Positions 1 through 8,670 of a stretch of DNA of 64,000 bases are shown in pieces; the stretch's first letter is position 1; each line of letters opens with the position of its first letter. The stretch covers positions 1,364,001 through 1,428,000 of the forward strand of contig NZ_JAPEMU010000001.1 in assembly GCF_026342405.1 (NCBI RefSeq), in the 5' to 3' direction. Position numbers and translations under genes: made by a program. This DNA is from Kitasatospora sp. NBC_00240 (GTDB lineage Bacteria; Actinomycetota; Actinomycetes; Streptomycetales; Streptomycetaceae). The notes under the pieces are model-generated. The model had not been told where the DNA came from and did no database searches. It saw only the letters and a program-made list of their open reading frames with translations.

Positions 1-620
1 CCGTCGCCGCCCGGCACGGCGTGCCGATCGTGGAGGACGACGCGTACGCGGAACTGAGCCTGGACCGCACCGCCCCACCGCCCTCGCTCGCCGCGCTGGC
101 CGGACGGCGGGGCGTGATCCGGCTCGGGTCCTTCGCCAAGACCCTCGGACCGGGCCTTCGGCTGGGCTGGCTGGAGGCCGAACCGGACCTGATCAGGACA
201 CTGACCGAGCGCGGACAGCTGGTCAGCGGCGGCGCCCTCAACCACCTGACCTCACTGGCCGTCACCATGCTGATGGGGGACGGCCGCTACGACCTGCGCC
301 TGACCTGGCTGCGGGAGCAACTCCGGCTGCGGAGCGAGGCCCTGGTGGCCGCGCTGCGGGCCGGCCTGGGCGAATCGGTGACCGTCGACCGGCCGGCCGG
401 CGGCTTCTTCGTCTGGCTGACCTTCGACCCGCGGCGCAGCGAGGCGTCGCTGCTGGCCGCCGCCGACCGGGCCGGCGTCGTGGTGGCGCCGGGCTCCCGC
501 TTCGGCAGCGCGCCCGGCACCCACCTGCGGCTCGCGTACAGCCTCAACCCACCCGACCGACTGGCGGAGGCGGCCGCGCGGCTCGCCGCCGCCTGGAGAA
601 ACGAGGACCCGCTCCGATGA
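1..620 (+). CDS. PLP-dependent class I/II aminotransferase, 5' end outside the window
   Basis: This is the C-terminal two thirds of a fold-type I aminotransferase; the frame is open to the left edge (codons from base 3), so the start lies outside the window. The Schiff-base lysine is visible in SFAKTLGPGLRLGW, preceded by the conserved EDDAYAEL segment whose aspartate contacts the pyridine nitrogen. The Arg that binds the substrate carboxylate is probably in THLRLAYS near the end. The closest family by eye is the LysN/2-aminoadipate or MocR C-domain type. It may supply or consume an unusual amino acid for the adjoining MbtH-containing operon (inference). Its last codons overlap the next start by four bases (ATGA), so the two are probably translationally coupled. 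Confidence 0.85.
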   Translation, partial: VAARHGVPIVEDDAYAELSLDRTAPPPSLAALAGRRGVIRLGSFAKTLGPGLRLGWLEAEPDLIRTLTERGQLVSGGALNHLTSLAVTMLMGDGRYDLRLTWLREQLRLRSEALVAALRAGLGESVTVDRPAGGFFVWLTFDPRRSEASLLAAADRAGVVVAPGSRFGSAPGTHLRLAYSLNPPDRLAEAAARLAAAWRNEDPLR

Positions 621-1426
621 CCACTTCCGTGACCAGTACCGTCGCCGGCGGCCTGCGCGGCTACAGCCTTCCGCTCTCCCCGTCCGGCACCTCGGCCACC
701 CTGACTCCCCCGCCGTGGCACTTCTCCGGCGAGGTCGTCATGGTCGACTACCGGGTGGATCCGGCGGCGGCGGCGCGGTTCCTCCCGCCCGAGCTCGACC
801 CCGGCGCCGACCCCGGGCAGGCCGCCGCCGTCTTCGCGCACTGGCAGTGGTGCTCGGAGCCGGGCGCCGAGCTGGCCGATCCGGGTACCAGCCAGTTCAG
901 CGAGTTCCTGATCCTGCTCGGCTGCGAGTACCGCGGCCGCCGCCTGGCCCGGTGCCCGTACGCCTGGGTCGACCAGCCCGTGCCGCTGCTGCGCGGCTGG
1001 CTGCAGGGAATGCCGAAGCAGTTCGGCGAAGTGCATCAGACCCGGCCGATGCGCGTCGGCAAGGCGGGGCCCCTGGGCTCCGCCGCGGGCACCTACCACG
1101 GCACCGCCGCCACCGGCGGCCGCCGGCTCGCCCAGGCCTCGGTGAACGTGACCGGCCCCGCCGCCGGACCGCCGGAGCTGCACACCGTGCCACTGGTGCA
1201 CAGCCGGGTGCAGCCGCCCTGGATCGACGGCGAGCAGCCGGCCGTCGGGCTGGTGACCTCGACCGTCACGGGGGTCGAGTTCTCCGAGGTGTGGTCGGGC
1301 GACGCGCACCTGGAGATGTTCGACGTGCTCGACGCGGACTTCGCCTCGCTGCGGCCGATCTCGGTCGGGCGCGGCCATGTCTTCGGATACGCGGAGACGC
1401 TCGTCTCCGGCCAGGCACTCGCCTGA
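617..1426 (+). CDS. Acetoacetate decarboxylase-like protein
   Basis: A 269-residue protein of the acetoacetate decarboxylase superfamily. The likely Schiff-base lysine is K134 in the motif GMPKQFGEV, matching the family's active-site region. Members of this superfamily decarboxylate beta-keto acids or, in secondary metabolism, act as aldolase/dehydratases. It starts inside the aminotransferase gene (ATGA overlap) and is followed after 26 bases by mbtH, so it belongs to the same operon. A tailoring role in peptide or alkaloid biosynthesis is inferred from this context; the substrate is unknown. Confidence 0.7.
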   Translation: MTTSVTSTVAGGLRGYSLPLSPSGTSATLTPPPWHFSGEVVMVDYRVDPAAAARFLPPELDPGADPGQAAAVFAHWQWCSEPGAELADPGTSQFSEFLILLGCEYRGRRLARCPYAWVDQPVPLLRGWLQGMPKQFGEVHQTRPMRVGKAGPLGSAAGTYHGTAATGGRRLAQASVNVTGPAAGPPELHTVPLVHSRVQPPWIDGEQPAVGLVTSTVTGVEFSEVWSGDAHLEMFDVLDADFASLRPISVGRGHVFGYAETLVSGQALA

Positions 1427-1452
1427 AACCCCGTCCCCCGAAGGAGCAGACG

Positions 1453-1665
1453 ATGACCAATCCGTTCGACGACCCCGACGCCACCTTCAAGGTGCTGACC
1501 AACCTCGAAGGTCAGCATTCGCTCTGGCCCTCCTTCGCGGCCGTCCCCGAAGGGTGGTCGGTCTCGCTGGCCGACACGGACCGCGCGGCCTGCCTCGCGT
1601 ACGTCGAGGAGCACTGGACCGACATGCGCCCGAAGAGCCTGGCCGACCGCATGGCCGCACGCTGA
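1453..1665 (+). CDS. MbtH-like protein
   Basis: A 70-residue protein with all hallmarks of the MbtH family: N-terminal NPFDDPDATF, the central QHSLWPSFAAVPEGW with its conserved Trp and Pro, and the C-terminal EEHWTDMRPKSLADR. MbtH proteins bind the adenylation domains of non-ribosomal peptide synthetases and are needed for their folding or activity. The family is almost always linked to NRPS genes; none is in the window, so the synthetase presumably lies to the left. A Shine-Dalgarno-like AAGGAG lies 6 bases before the ATG. The stop overlaps the next start (TGATG). Confidence 0.93.
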   Translation: MTNPFDDPDATFKVLTNLEGQHSLWPSFAAVPEGWSVSLADTDRAACLAYVEEHWTDMRPKSLADRMAAR

Positions 1666-2546
1666 TGAGCATCGCGACCGTCGGCGGGACGCGGCTGCAC
1701 TACGACGACAGTCCGCCCGGCGGCCGGGCGGACGGCGAGCCGGTCGTGCTGGTCATGGGCGCGGGCGGTCGCGGCCGGGCGTGGCACCTGCACCAGGTAC
1801 CGGCGCTCACCGCGGCCGGCTATCGGGTGATCACGTACGACTCCCGGGGCGTACCCCCGAGCGACCCCGGCGAAGCCGGTCTGACGGTCGGCGATCTCGC
1901 AGCCGACCTGGCGGGACTCATCGAGCACCTGGACGCCGGGCCGTGCCGCCTGGTGGGGACGTCGCTCGGCGCGCACGTGGTGCAGGAACTGCTGCTGACC
2001 CGGCCCGACCTCGCCACCGCCGCCGTCCTGATGGCCACCCGCGGCCGCGACGACGAGCTGCGCGCGGCGGCCGTCCGGGCCGAGATCGAGCTGATGGACT
2101 CCGGCATCACGCTGCCGCCCCGGTACCACGCGGCCCTGCAGGCGCTCCAGAACCTGTCCCCGCACACCCTCAACGACGACCTGGAGGTGTCGGACTGGCT
2201 GTCGGTGTTCGAGCAGTCGCTGTCCGCCGGCCCCGGACTGCGCCACCAGACCGCCATCACACCGGACCCCGGCCGCCTCGCGGCGTACGCCAGGATCACC
2301 ACCCCGTGCCTGGTCATCGGCTTCGCCGACGACCTGGTCACGCCCCCGCACCTGGTCGCCGAGGTGGCCCGGGCCATCCCCGGCGCCGCCCACCGGCTGG
2401 TCCACCACGCGGGTCACTACGGGTACCTCGAACAACCGGAGGAGGTGAACCGGCAGATCCTCGCGTTCTTCGCCGGCGTCCCGGACCGCCCGCTCGTGCG
2501 GACCGGCCACGCGGCGCCCCAAGGCCACCTGGTCCCCAGCCCCTGA
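1665..2546 (+). CDS. Alpha/beta hydrolase
   Basis: A 293-residue alpha/beta-hydrolase. The oxyanion region is VVLVMGAGG, the nucleophile elbow is GTSLG with Ser100, the acid is probably in GFADDLVTPP, and the catalytic His is in HHAGHYGYLEQP near the C-terminus. No signal peptide, so cytoplasmic. It overlaps the mbtH stop by one base and is the last gene in the aminotransferase-ADC-MbtH operon, so it may act as a tailoring or off-loading esterase in that pathway; this is inference, since such hydrolases are functionally diverse. I chose the ATG at 1665 because it begins the conserved fold and couples to mbtH; an upstream open frame has no family similarity. Confidence 0.83.
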   Translation: MSIATVGGTRLHYDDSPPGGRADGEPVVLVMGAGGRGRAWHLHQVPALTAAGYRVITYDSRGVPPSDPGEAGLTVGDLAADLAGLIEHLDAGPCRLVGTSLGAHVVQELLLTRPDLATAAVLMATRGRDDELRAAAVRAEIELMDSGITLPPRYHAALQALQNLSPHTLNDDLEVSDWLSVFEQSLSAGPGLRHQTAITPDPGRLAAYARITTPCLVIGFADDLVTPPHLVAEVARAIPGAAHRLVHHAGHYGYLEQPEEVNRQILAFFAGVPDRPLVRTGHAAPQGHLVPSP

Positions 2547-2572
2547 ACCGCTTCCCGGCCGAGGAGTTGCCC

Positions 2573-3310
2573 ATGGCCGCCGTACCCCCGAAGACCGTTG
2601 TCGTCGTGCCGACCTACAACGAACGGGACAACCTGCCCGTACTGGCCGCTCTGCTCGCGGACCTGCCGGTGCCGAACCTGCATCTGCTCGTGGTCGACGA
2701 CAACTCGCCCGACGGCACCGGCGAGGTCGCCGACAAACTCGCCGCCGATGCGCCGGAGAGCGTGGGTGTGCTGCACCGCGACGCCAAGGACGGACTGGGC
2801 CGCGCCTACATCGCCGGAATGACCCGCGCGCTGGCGGAGGATGCCGACATCGTGGTCCAGATGGACGCCGATCTCTCGCATCCTGCCTCGGTGATCCCGG
2901 CCATGATCGAGGCGCTGCTGACGACGAAGGCCGGCGCCGTGATCGGCTCGCGCTACGTGGCCGGCGGTTCGACCGCCGCCGACTGGCCCTGGTCCCGCCG
3001 GATGCTGTCGGCCTGGGCCAACGGCTACGTCAACGCGATCCTGCGGTTGCGCCTGAAGGACGCCACCGCCGGGTTCAAGGCCTGGCGGGCCGACACCTTG
3101 CGCGCGATCGACCTGGACTCCGTGCGCAGCAACGGGTACTCCTTCCAGGTCGAGATGAACCATCGCGCCGTCCGGCGAGGGTTCACCGTGCTCGAAGTGC
3201 CCATTCGCTTCGAGGAACGCGAGCAAGGCGTGTCGAAGATGAGCCTGGCGGTTCAGCTCGAATCCGCCCTCACCCCGTGGAAGCTGCTTTTCGCTGGAAA
3301 GCGCGGGTGA
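2573..3310 (+). CDS. Polyprenol monophosphomannose synthase-like glycosyltransferase (GT2)
   Basis: A 245-residue GT2 enzyme of the DPM1 type. Visible motifs are VVVVPTYNERDNLP at the N-terminus, VVDDNSPDGTG, the metal-binding DADLSHP, GSRYVAGG, and the acceptor-side KDATAGFKAWR and NGYSFQVEM that are typical of dolichol/polyprenol phosphate mannose synthases. It lacks the C-terminal membrane segments of the fused forms. In actinomycetes such enzymes transfer mannose from GDP-mannose to polyprenyl phosphate for protein O-mannosylation or lipoglycans. It follows the hydrolase by 26 bases with GAGGAG upstream of the ATG, so it may be cotranscribed although the function looks separate. Confidence 0.88.
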   Translation: MAAVPPKTVVVVPTYNERDNLPVLAALLADLPVPNLHLLVVDDNSPDGTGEVADKLAADAPESVGVLHRDAKDGLGRAYIAGMTRALAEDADIVVQMDADLSHPASVIPAMIEALLTTKAGAVIGSRYVAGGSTAADWPWSRRMLSAWANGYVNAILRLRLKDATAGFKAWRADTLRAIDLDSVRSNGYSFQVEMNHRAVRRGFTVLEVPIRFEEREQGVSKMSLAVQLESALTPWKLLFAGKRG

Positions 3311-3481
3311 AACTCACGGGACCGACGTGATGCCGTCGCGCTGTACCGGGCCTCGGTCGGCCGGCGTACCTTCGCGACGGTCCGGGCGGCCCGGGAGGAA
3401 GCCGTCGGAAATCTCACCCTGGAACGGGTCGGCTCCATTCGCATGCGGTCGGTCCCGCCGACGGAGCGACCCTCGGATCGC

Positions 3482-3546
3482 CTCTCCCGCACGGCCCGAC
3501 GGCTCGCCCCTTCTCGGACGGCGGGCCGTCGGGCCGTGCGGGAGAG
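3482..3546. promoter_or_regulatory. 22-bp perfect inverted repeat just upstream of the TfoX-N gene
   Basis: Arms at 3482-3503 and 3525-3546 are exact reverse complements (CTCTCCCGCACGGCCCGACG... and its partner) with a 21-base loop. The hairpin ends 25 bases before the ATG at 3572 and is followed by a direct repeat TATGACGTAC (3554-3563 and 3571-3580). It could be the terminator of the operon above, a long mRNA leader hairpin, or an operator. Confidence 0.75.
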
Positions 3547-3571
3547 TGGGTCTTATGACGTACTGGGTCAT

Positions 3572-3901
3572 ATGACGTACGACGAAGGGCTGGCCCAACG
3601 GATCAGGGAGCGGCTCGGCGAGCGGGCAGGCCTCGGCGAGAAGCGGATGTTCGGCGGCCTGGCCTTCCTGCTGGGCGGGCACATGACCGTGGGTGTGGTC
3701 GGCGACGAACTCATCGCCCGGGTCGGCCCCGCGCATCACGAGGAGGCCTTGGTCCGCCCGGAGGCCCGCCCGACGGACTTCACCGGCAAGCCGATGCGCG
3801 GTTGGGTGACCGTCGGTGGCCCGGCGCTCGCGGAGGACCCGGTCCTGGACCACTGGATCACCACGGCCGTGGATTTCGCGAGCACGCTCCCGCCCAAGTG
3901 A
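3572..3901 (+). CDS. TfoX N-terminal-domain protein
   Basis: A 109-residue stand-alone TfoX_N domain: a basic start (EGLAQRIRERLGE), then the hallmark EKRMFGGLAFLLGGHMTVGVVGDELIARVG, and the C-terminal helix with DHWITTAVDFAS. The domain occurs in the competence regulator TfoX/Sxy, but in actinobacteria this short form is of unknown role and is not tied to competence. The start ATG at 3572 begins the domain; the frame is open further upstream but that stretch is the hairpin region. The direct repeat TATGACGTAC covers the start codon. Confidence 0.8.
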   Translation: MTYDEGLAQRIRERLGERAGLGEKRMFGGLAFLLGGHMTVGVVGDELIARVGPAHHEEALVRPEARPTDFTGKPMRGWVTVGGPALAEDPVLDHWITTAVDFASTLPPK

Positions 3902-4261
3902 CGGCACGCGAGGCGAGGTTCCCGGATTCGTGCCACATGACGGGCGGCGACCGGGCCCGCCGGGGGCCGCGGCACCAACAGCATCCCGGCGAAGTCGTCC
4001 GGGCCGTAGCGGGCTTCGAGGTCGGTGAGGTCCCGGTCAAGGCTTCGAGGTCGGGAAGGTCCAGGTCAGGGCTTCGGCCTCGGGTCCGAGCGCGCCGACG
4101 CGCCGCGGCCCGCCCCTCCTGACGGCTGCTCCGGGATGCGGAAAATGTTGAACCGACGTGTTCCGTTCAAGCTCCCATTACCCGAACATGACACCGTGTG
4201 GCCCGCGCCTACGCGCGTAGCGCGCATCCTCTGTCACCCCACGCACGAGGAGTGTTGTCAC
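3902..4261. other. Intergenic region without a convincing gene
   Basis: No intact gene seen. On the minus strand around 3930-4060 one frame reads like a protein tail (DLTDLEARYGPDDFAG, LLVPRPPAGP), which could be a decayed gene end, but it has no start, no identifiable family and a short length. The direct repeat-like GGTCGGTGAGGTCCCGGTC/GGCTTCGAGGTCGGGAAG lies near 4020-4060. The gene at 4262 has GAGGAG at 4247-4252. Confidence 0.4.
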
Positions 4262-5968
4262 GTGATCAGAGCCACGAACACCACCCGCCCCCTGGCCCTC
4301 GCCGCCGCCGCACTGGTGCTGCTGGCCGGCGCGAGCGCCGTACCGCACCAGGCTTCGGCAGCCACCACCGAGACCGCGGCAAGCGCCCCGAAGCGGGTGC
4401 TCTTCGACGACAGCAAGGGGGAGACCGCGGGCAACGCCGACTGGATCATCTCCAGTGCCCAGCCCGACCCGCTCGCCCAGAACGCCGACCCGACCACCGA
4501 GACGTCCTGGACCGGCGCCATCTCCGCCTGGGGCGTGGCCCTCCAGAAGACCGGCCGTTACAGCCTGAAGACGCTGCCCGCCGGCTCCACCATCACCTAC
4601 GGCACCGGCGGCGCACTCGACCTCGCCAACTTCGACGAATTCGTCCTGCCCGAGCCCAACATCAGGCTCGGCGACGCCGAGAAGACCGCCGTGATGAAGT
4701 TCGTGCAGAACGGCGGCGGCCTGTTCCTGATCTCCGACCACACCGTCAGCGACCGCAACAACGACGGCTGGGACTCCCCCGCGATCATCAACGACCTGAT
4801 GACCACCAACAGCGTGGACAACACCGACCCGTTCGGCTTCTCCGTCGACCTGCTGAACATCGCCAACGAGAACCCGCGCGCGGTCACCGACCCGGGCGAC
4901 CCGGTGCTCAACGGCCCCTTCGGCCAGGTGACCGGCTCCATCATCCGCAACGGCACCACCTTCACCCTCAAGCCGGCCGACAACCCCGCGGTCAAAGGCC
5001 TCCTGTACCGGAGCGGCTACAGCGGCACCACCGGCGCCTTCGTCGCCACCTCCGCCTTCGGCAGCGGCCGGGTCGCCATCTGGGGCGACAGCTCCCCGAT
5101 CGACGACGGCACCGGCCAGTCCGGCAACACCCTCTACGACGGCTGGAACGACCCGGCCGGCACCGACGCCGCCCTGGCGCTGAACGCCACCGACTGGCTC
5201 GCCCAGGGCAGCGGCAGCGGCAGCGGCACCGTCACCCTCACCGACCCGGGCACCCGGACCGCCACCGTCGGCACCGCCACCACCCTCCAGCTCACCGCAA
5301 CCGACACCGCCGGGGGCTCCCTGAGCTACTCGGCGACCGGCCTGCCGACCGGCCTGAGCGTCAGCTCCGCCACCGGCCTGATCAGCGGCACGCCCACCAC
5401 CGCCGGCAGCTTCGCGGTGACGGCCACCGCGACCGACTCCACCGGCCCGTCCTCCTCGGCCTCCTTCACCTGGACCGTCAGCCCCACCGGCGGCACCAGC
5501 TGCACCGCCGCCCAGCTTCTCGCCAACCCCGGCTTCGAGACCGGCTCCGCCTCGTCCTGGACCGAGACCAACAGCGGCGGCACCAGCGCCGTCAGCAACA
5601 GCTCCGGCGAGCCGCCGCACTCCGGCAGCTACGACGCCTGGCTGGACGGCTACGGCGTCACCAACACCGACACCCTCGCCCAGACGGTGACCCTGCCGAC
5701 CGGCTGCGCCGCGTACACCTTCAGCTTCTGGCTGCACATCGACAGCGCCTCGTCGACGACCACCGCGTACGACAAGCTCACCGTGACCGCCAACGGCACC
5801 ACCCTGGCCACCTACTCCAACCTCAACGCCGCCGGCGGCTACCAGCAGCGCACCTTCAACCTGGCCGCCTACGCCGGCCGGAGCGTCACCCTGAAGTTCA
5901 CCGGCACCGAGGACTACACCAAGCAGACCTCGTTCGTCCTCGACGACATCGCCGTCAACGTCTCCTGA
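4262..5968 (+). CDS. Secreted protein: glutaminase-like N-domain, putative Ig domain, C-terminal carbohydrate-binding module
   Basis: A 568-residue exported protein starting with GTG at 4262 (GAGGAG nine bases upstream). Residues 1 to about 36 form a signal peptide (Arg near the N-terminus, hydrophobic Leu/Ala core, cleavage near ASA). The N-terminal domain (about 45-310) has a class I glutamine-amidotransferase-like/DUF4350-like look (VLFDDSKGETAG, FVLPEPNIRL, GGGLFLISDH). A putative Ig domain follows (SYSATGLPTGLSVSSATGLI, GTPTTAGSF), then a Cys-bracketed C-terminal jelly-roll CBM4/9-like module (LLANPGFETGSASSWTE to LDDIAVNVS) as seen on Streptomyces proteases and glycosidases. It opens a block of secreted carbohydrate-active genes. 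The catalytic role of the first domain is unknown. Confidence 0.75.
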   Translation: MIRATNTTRPLALAAAALVLLAGASAVPHQASAATTETAASAPKRVLFDDSKGETAGNADWIISSAQPDPLAQNADPTTETSWTGAISAWGVALQKTGRYSLKTLPAGSTITYGTGGALDLANFDEFVLPEPNIRLGDAEKTAVMKFVQNGGGLFLISDHTVSDRNNDGWDSPAIINDLMTTNSVDNTDPFGFSVDLLNIANENPRAVTDPGDPVLNGPFGQVTGSIIRNGTTFTLKPADNPAVKGLLYRSGYSGTTGAFVATSAFGSGRVAIWGDSSPIDDGTGQSGNTLYDGWNDPAGTDAALALNATDWLAQGSGSGSGTVTLTDPGTRTATVGTATTLQLTATDTAGGSLSYSATGLPTGLSVSSATGLISGTPTTAGSFAVTATATDSTGPSSSASFTWTVSPTGGTSCTAAQLLANPGFETGSASSWTETNSGGTSAVSNSSGEPPHSGSYDAWLDGYGVTNTDTLAQTVTLPTGCAAYTFSFWLHIDSASSTTTAYDKLTVTANGTTLATYSNLNAAGGYQQRTFNLAAYAGRSVTLKFTGTEDYTKQTSFVLDDIAVNVS

Positions 5969-5992
5969 GGCACCGCCCCGTAAGCACCGCCC

Positions 5993-6021
5993 CGCCCGCC
6001 CCCGACCACCGGGGGCGGGCG
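5993..6021. terminator. Hairpin terminator after the secreted CBM protein
   Basis: Stem CGCCCGCCCCC / GGGGGCGGGCG with a 7-base loop GACCACC, 24 bases after the stop codon. GC-rich hairpins without a T-run are the usual actinomycete terminator form. Confidence 0.8.
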
Positions 6022-6220
6022 TCGTGGTACCGGCCCGCCCCACCCGCGAACCGTCGGACGCCGCAAGCGTGAGTCGTCCGACGCCGCGACCGCGCGCACA
6101 GCCCGCACCGGATCCGAGCCGCGCCGCGCTCGGCCCCGGACCCGACCTCGGCCCCGCACCCTCGACCCCGCCCCCGGGCCGACCCTTCGGGTCCGGAGCA
6201 TCACGGCTCGACCGGAACCC

Positions 6221-6277
6221 TTGACAGGGCCGGGCGCGGATCCGAAACTCTGACTCGGCCGCTTGTTTGCGCCAACA
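6221..6277 (+). promoter_or_regulatory. Possible promoter with LacI-like operator
   Basis: TTGACA at 6221-6226 with a poor -10 around 6244-6250 (GAAACT), followed at 6264-6277 by TGTTTGCGCCAACA, an imperfect palindrome (12 of 14 positions) with a central CG as in LacI-family operators of sugar genes. It lies 374 bases before the GH43 gene in an otherwise gene-free 680-base gap, so a long leader would be needed. No other gene is seen between 6022 and 6650. Confidence 0.35.
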
Positions 6278-6650
6278 TGACTCACCCCCCGAAGGTGCGT
6301 CAAGCAGCCACCGAGCCCTGCCGACTCCACGGGAAGGAGAAGGCGGGCATCGGGCCGACCACGATCCCGCCGCCCAGCCGGCGCGCCTCGCCACCCGAGT
6401 GCGCGTCCGCGGTCAACGCCCTCGCAGGGCAAGGCCGGCACGCTCGTCCGTCCCCGGCCCGGATCACCCCCACCCATCACGTGCACGCGAAGGACCGCCC
6501 ACTCCCCGCCCCGGTCGCCACGGGGCCGTCGGGGGTGCCGGTCCGGACCTCGCACGACCCTAGGACCTCGCACCCCCATGCCTGGCATGTCTGCGCTGCC
6601 ACGCCGTGGGGCCCTCGGGCCGGCACGACAGAGCAAAGGTATTCGGACCC

Positions 6651-8096
6651 ATGCCGCACAAGAGATCGTCCGTCCTCCTCACCGCCGCCCTCACCCTGTC
6701 CCTCAGCCTCCTCGGGGGCGCCGGCGCCGCGCACGCCGCCCCGGTGACCGTCACCAGCGGGACGCAGTTCACCGACACCACCGGCAACCCGGTGCAGGCC
6801 CACGGCGGCGGCGTCATCAAGGTCGGCCAGTACTACTACTGGTTCGGCGAGGACCGGAACGCCGACAACACCTTCCACTACGTCTCGGCGTACCGCTCGA
6901 CCGACCTGAAGACGTGGGAGTTCCGCAACCACGTCCTGACCGTGGCCAGCGGCGCCGAACTCGCCGCCGGTGCCAACATCGAGCGGCCCAAGGTGATCTT
7001 CAACAGCACCACCAACCAGTTCGTGATGTGGATGCACAAGGAGGGCAGCAGCACCGACTACAGCGAGGGCCGCGTGGCGGTCGCGACCTCCAGCACCGTC
7101 GACGGCGACTACAGCTACCAGGGCAGCTTCCGCCCGCTCGGCTACGACTCGCGCGACATGACGCTGTACAAGGACGACGACGGCACGGCCTACCTGATCT
7201 CGTCCTCCAGCGGCAACGCCGACCTGCACATCTACCGCCTGAGCGCCGACTACCTCACGGCGGAGGCCCTGATCGCGAGCCCGTCCAACGGACAGTGGCG
7301 CGAGGCCCCCGCCCTGTTCAAGCGAGGCGGCGTCTACTTCCTGCTCACCTCCAGTGCCACCGGCTGGTCCCCCAACCAGCAGCGGTACCAGACGGCGACC
7401 AGCCTGACGGGCTCCTGGAGCGGCCTCCAGGACGCCGGCGACCCGACCACGTACCGCAGCCAGACCGCCTACGTCCTGCCGGTGCAGGGCACGGCCGGCA
7501 CCAGCTACCTGTACATGGGCGACCGGTGGGGCAACTCCATGGGCGGCATGGTGAACGACTCCCAGTACGTGTGGTCGTCCCTCAAGTTCCCGACCGCCAC
7601 CACCATGACCATGGACTACTCCCCGCAGGTCACGGTCGACACCGCCGCCGGTACGGTCGCCAGCGTGGGCGGACCGTGGGAGAGGTTCGCCGCCCGCAAC
7701 AGCGGCAAGTGCGCCGACGTCGGGAACTACGACTTCTCCCAGTCGGCGCAGGTCATCCAGTGGGGCTGCGGCGCCGGGGCCAACCAGAACTTCTGGTTCA
7801 AGGACCTCGGGACCGGCTACGTGCAGATCATGGCGCGACACAGCGGCAAGTGCCTCGACGTCGCCGGCGCGTCGACCGCGGACGGTGCGGCCGTCGTCCA
7901 GAACACCTGCAACGGCGCGACCTCCCAGCAGTGGAAGGTCCAGAAGGTCACCGGCACCACGTACGTCAAGCTGCTCGCCCGGCACAGCAACAAGTGCCTC
8001 GACGTCACCAACCAGTCGACCTCCGACGGCACGGCGCTGGAGCAGTGGACCTGCAACACCGGCACCAACCAGCAGTGGCAGCGCAGCACCGTCTGA
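6651..8096 (+). CDS. Secreted GH43 glycosidase with C-terminal ricin-type lectin (exo-beta-1,3-galactanase-like)
   Basis: A 481-residue exported enzyme. The signal peptide ends at AAHA|AP near residue 29. The catalytic five-bladed propeller (about 35-340) begins with the segment HGGGVIKVGQYYYWFGEDR and contains IERPKV, REAPALF and AYVLPVQG, the pattern I know from GH43 subfamily 24 exo-beta-1,3-galactanases, where a Glu acid and an unusual Gln base are used (family knowledge). Residues about 345-481 form a ricin B-type trefoil/CBM13 with three repeats each carrying SGKCxDV or SNKCLDV and Q-x-W endings. It likely releases galactose from arabinogalactan side-chain backbones outside the cell, in line with the alpha-galactosidase downstream. 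Confidence 0.82.
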   Translation: MPHKRSSVLLTAALTLSLSLLGGAGAAHAAPVTVTSGTQFTDTTGNPVQAHGGGVIKVGQYYYWFGEDRNADNTFHYVSAYRSTDLKTWEFRNHVLTVASGAELAAGANIERPKVIFNSTTNQFVMWMHKEGSSTDYSEGRVAVATSSTVDGDYSYQGSFRPLGYDSRDMTLYKDDDGTAYLISSSSGNADLHIYRLSADYLTAEALIASPSNGQWREAPALFKRGGVYFLLTSSATGWSPNQQRYQTATSLTGSWSGLQDAGDPTTYRSQTAYVLPVQGTAGTSYLYMGDRWGNSMGGMVNDSQYVWSSLKFPTATTMTMDYSPQVTVDTAAGTVASVGGPWERFAARNSGKCADVGNYDFSQSAQVIQWGCGAGANQNFWFKDLGTGYVQIMARHSGKCLDVAGASTADGAAVVQNTCNGATSQQWKVQKVTGTTYVKLLARHSNKCLDVTNQSTSDGTALEQWTCNTGTNQQWQRSTV

Positions 8097-8530
8097 CCGC
8101 AGCACCGTCCGACCGCTCAACGCACTCCCGGCCGGCTCGCTCCTGTCCCCCGCGGGGACACCGGGGCGAGCCGGCCCGCTGCCCGGCCGGGCAGTGCGGG
8201 AGCAGCAGCCCGACGCCCCGCGGCCTGCGGGAACGCCGCACACCTGATCACCCATGACCGGATCCGCAGCGTCCGCGCACCTGAACGGACATAAGCGTCC
8301 TGCTGAGGACGTGTACGGGCAATCGACGCGTCCGCCGGACGGCCGGCCGATAGCCTCGAACGGACGATGCACGCGGCACGGTGCCACCTGGCCGGGCCGG
8401 GCGACGGTACGGCGGCGGAAAGGCGCGACACTACAGACGAGCGGCGGGGCACGGCACCCCTCCCGTCCCGGCTCCTCACCCTCGACTCCGACCTGAACCG
8501 GCTCAGCGAGCAGCTCAAGGAACTCGCCCC

Positions 8531-8659
8531 GCTCTCCGCCTGGCCGTCTACCAGCCGGCCGCGGAACCCGCCCTGCTCGGGGGTGACTGGTACGACGCGC
8601 TGGTCCAGCCCGACGGCGGCCGCGCGATGGTCGTCGGCGATGACGTGGCCGCGAAGAGC
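8531..8659 (+). pseudogene. Internal fragment of a SpoIIE-type phosphatase gene
   Basis: Forty-three codons translate to a clear piece of the PP2C/SpoIIE catalytic domain: RLAVYQPAAEPALLGGDWYD followed by ALVQPDGGRAMVVGDDV, equivalent to the QPA...GGDWFDA...GDVMG region of the intact phosphatase at 33079-35184. Nothing before or after it in any frame continues that domain, and it runs directly into GH20 sequence at about 8671. The upstream stretch 8097-8530 has no recognisable gene; one frame (LPSRLLTLDSDLNRLSEQLKEL) looks protein-like but I cannot place it. Confidence 0.7.
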
Positions 8660-8670
8660 CCGCCGCCGGG

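Noticed and set aside
287..1378. Long minus-strand open frame opposite the aminotransferase and ADC-like genes
   Set aside because: GC-biased third positions keep the antisense frame open; the product is Arg/Gly/Ala-rich without any domain and the plus-strand genes are clear.
3443..3571. Upstream extension of the TfoX-N frame
   Set aside because: The extension runs through the 22-bp hairpin and has no family similarity, while the domain begins at the ATG at 3572.
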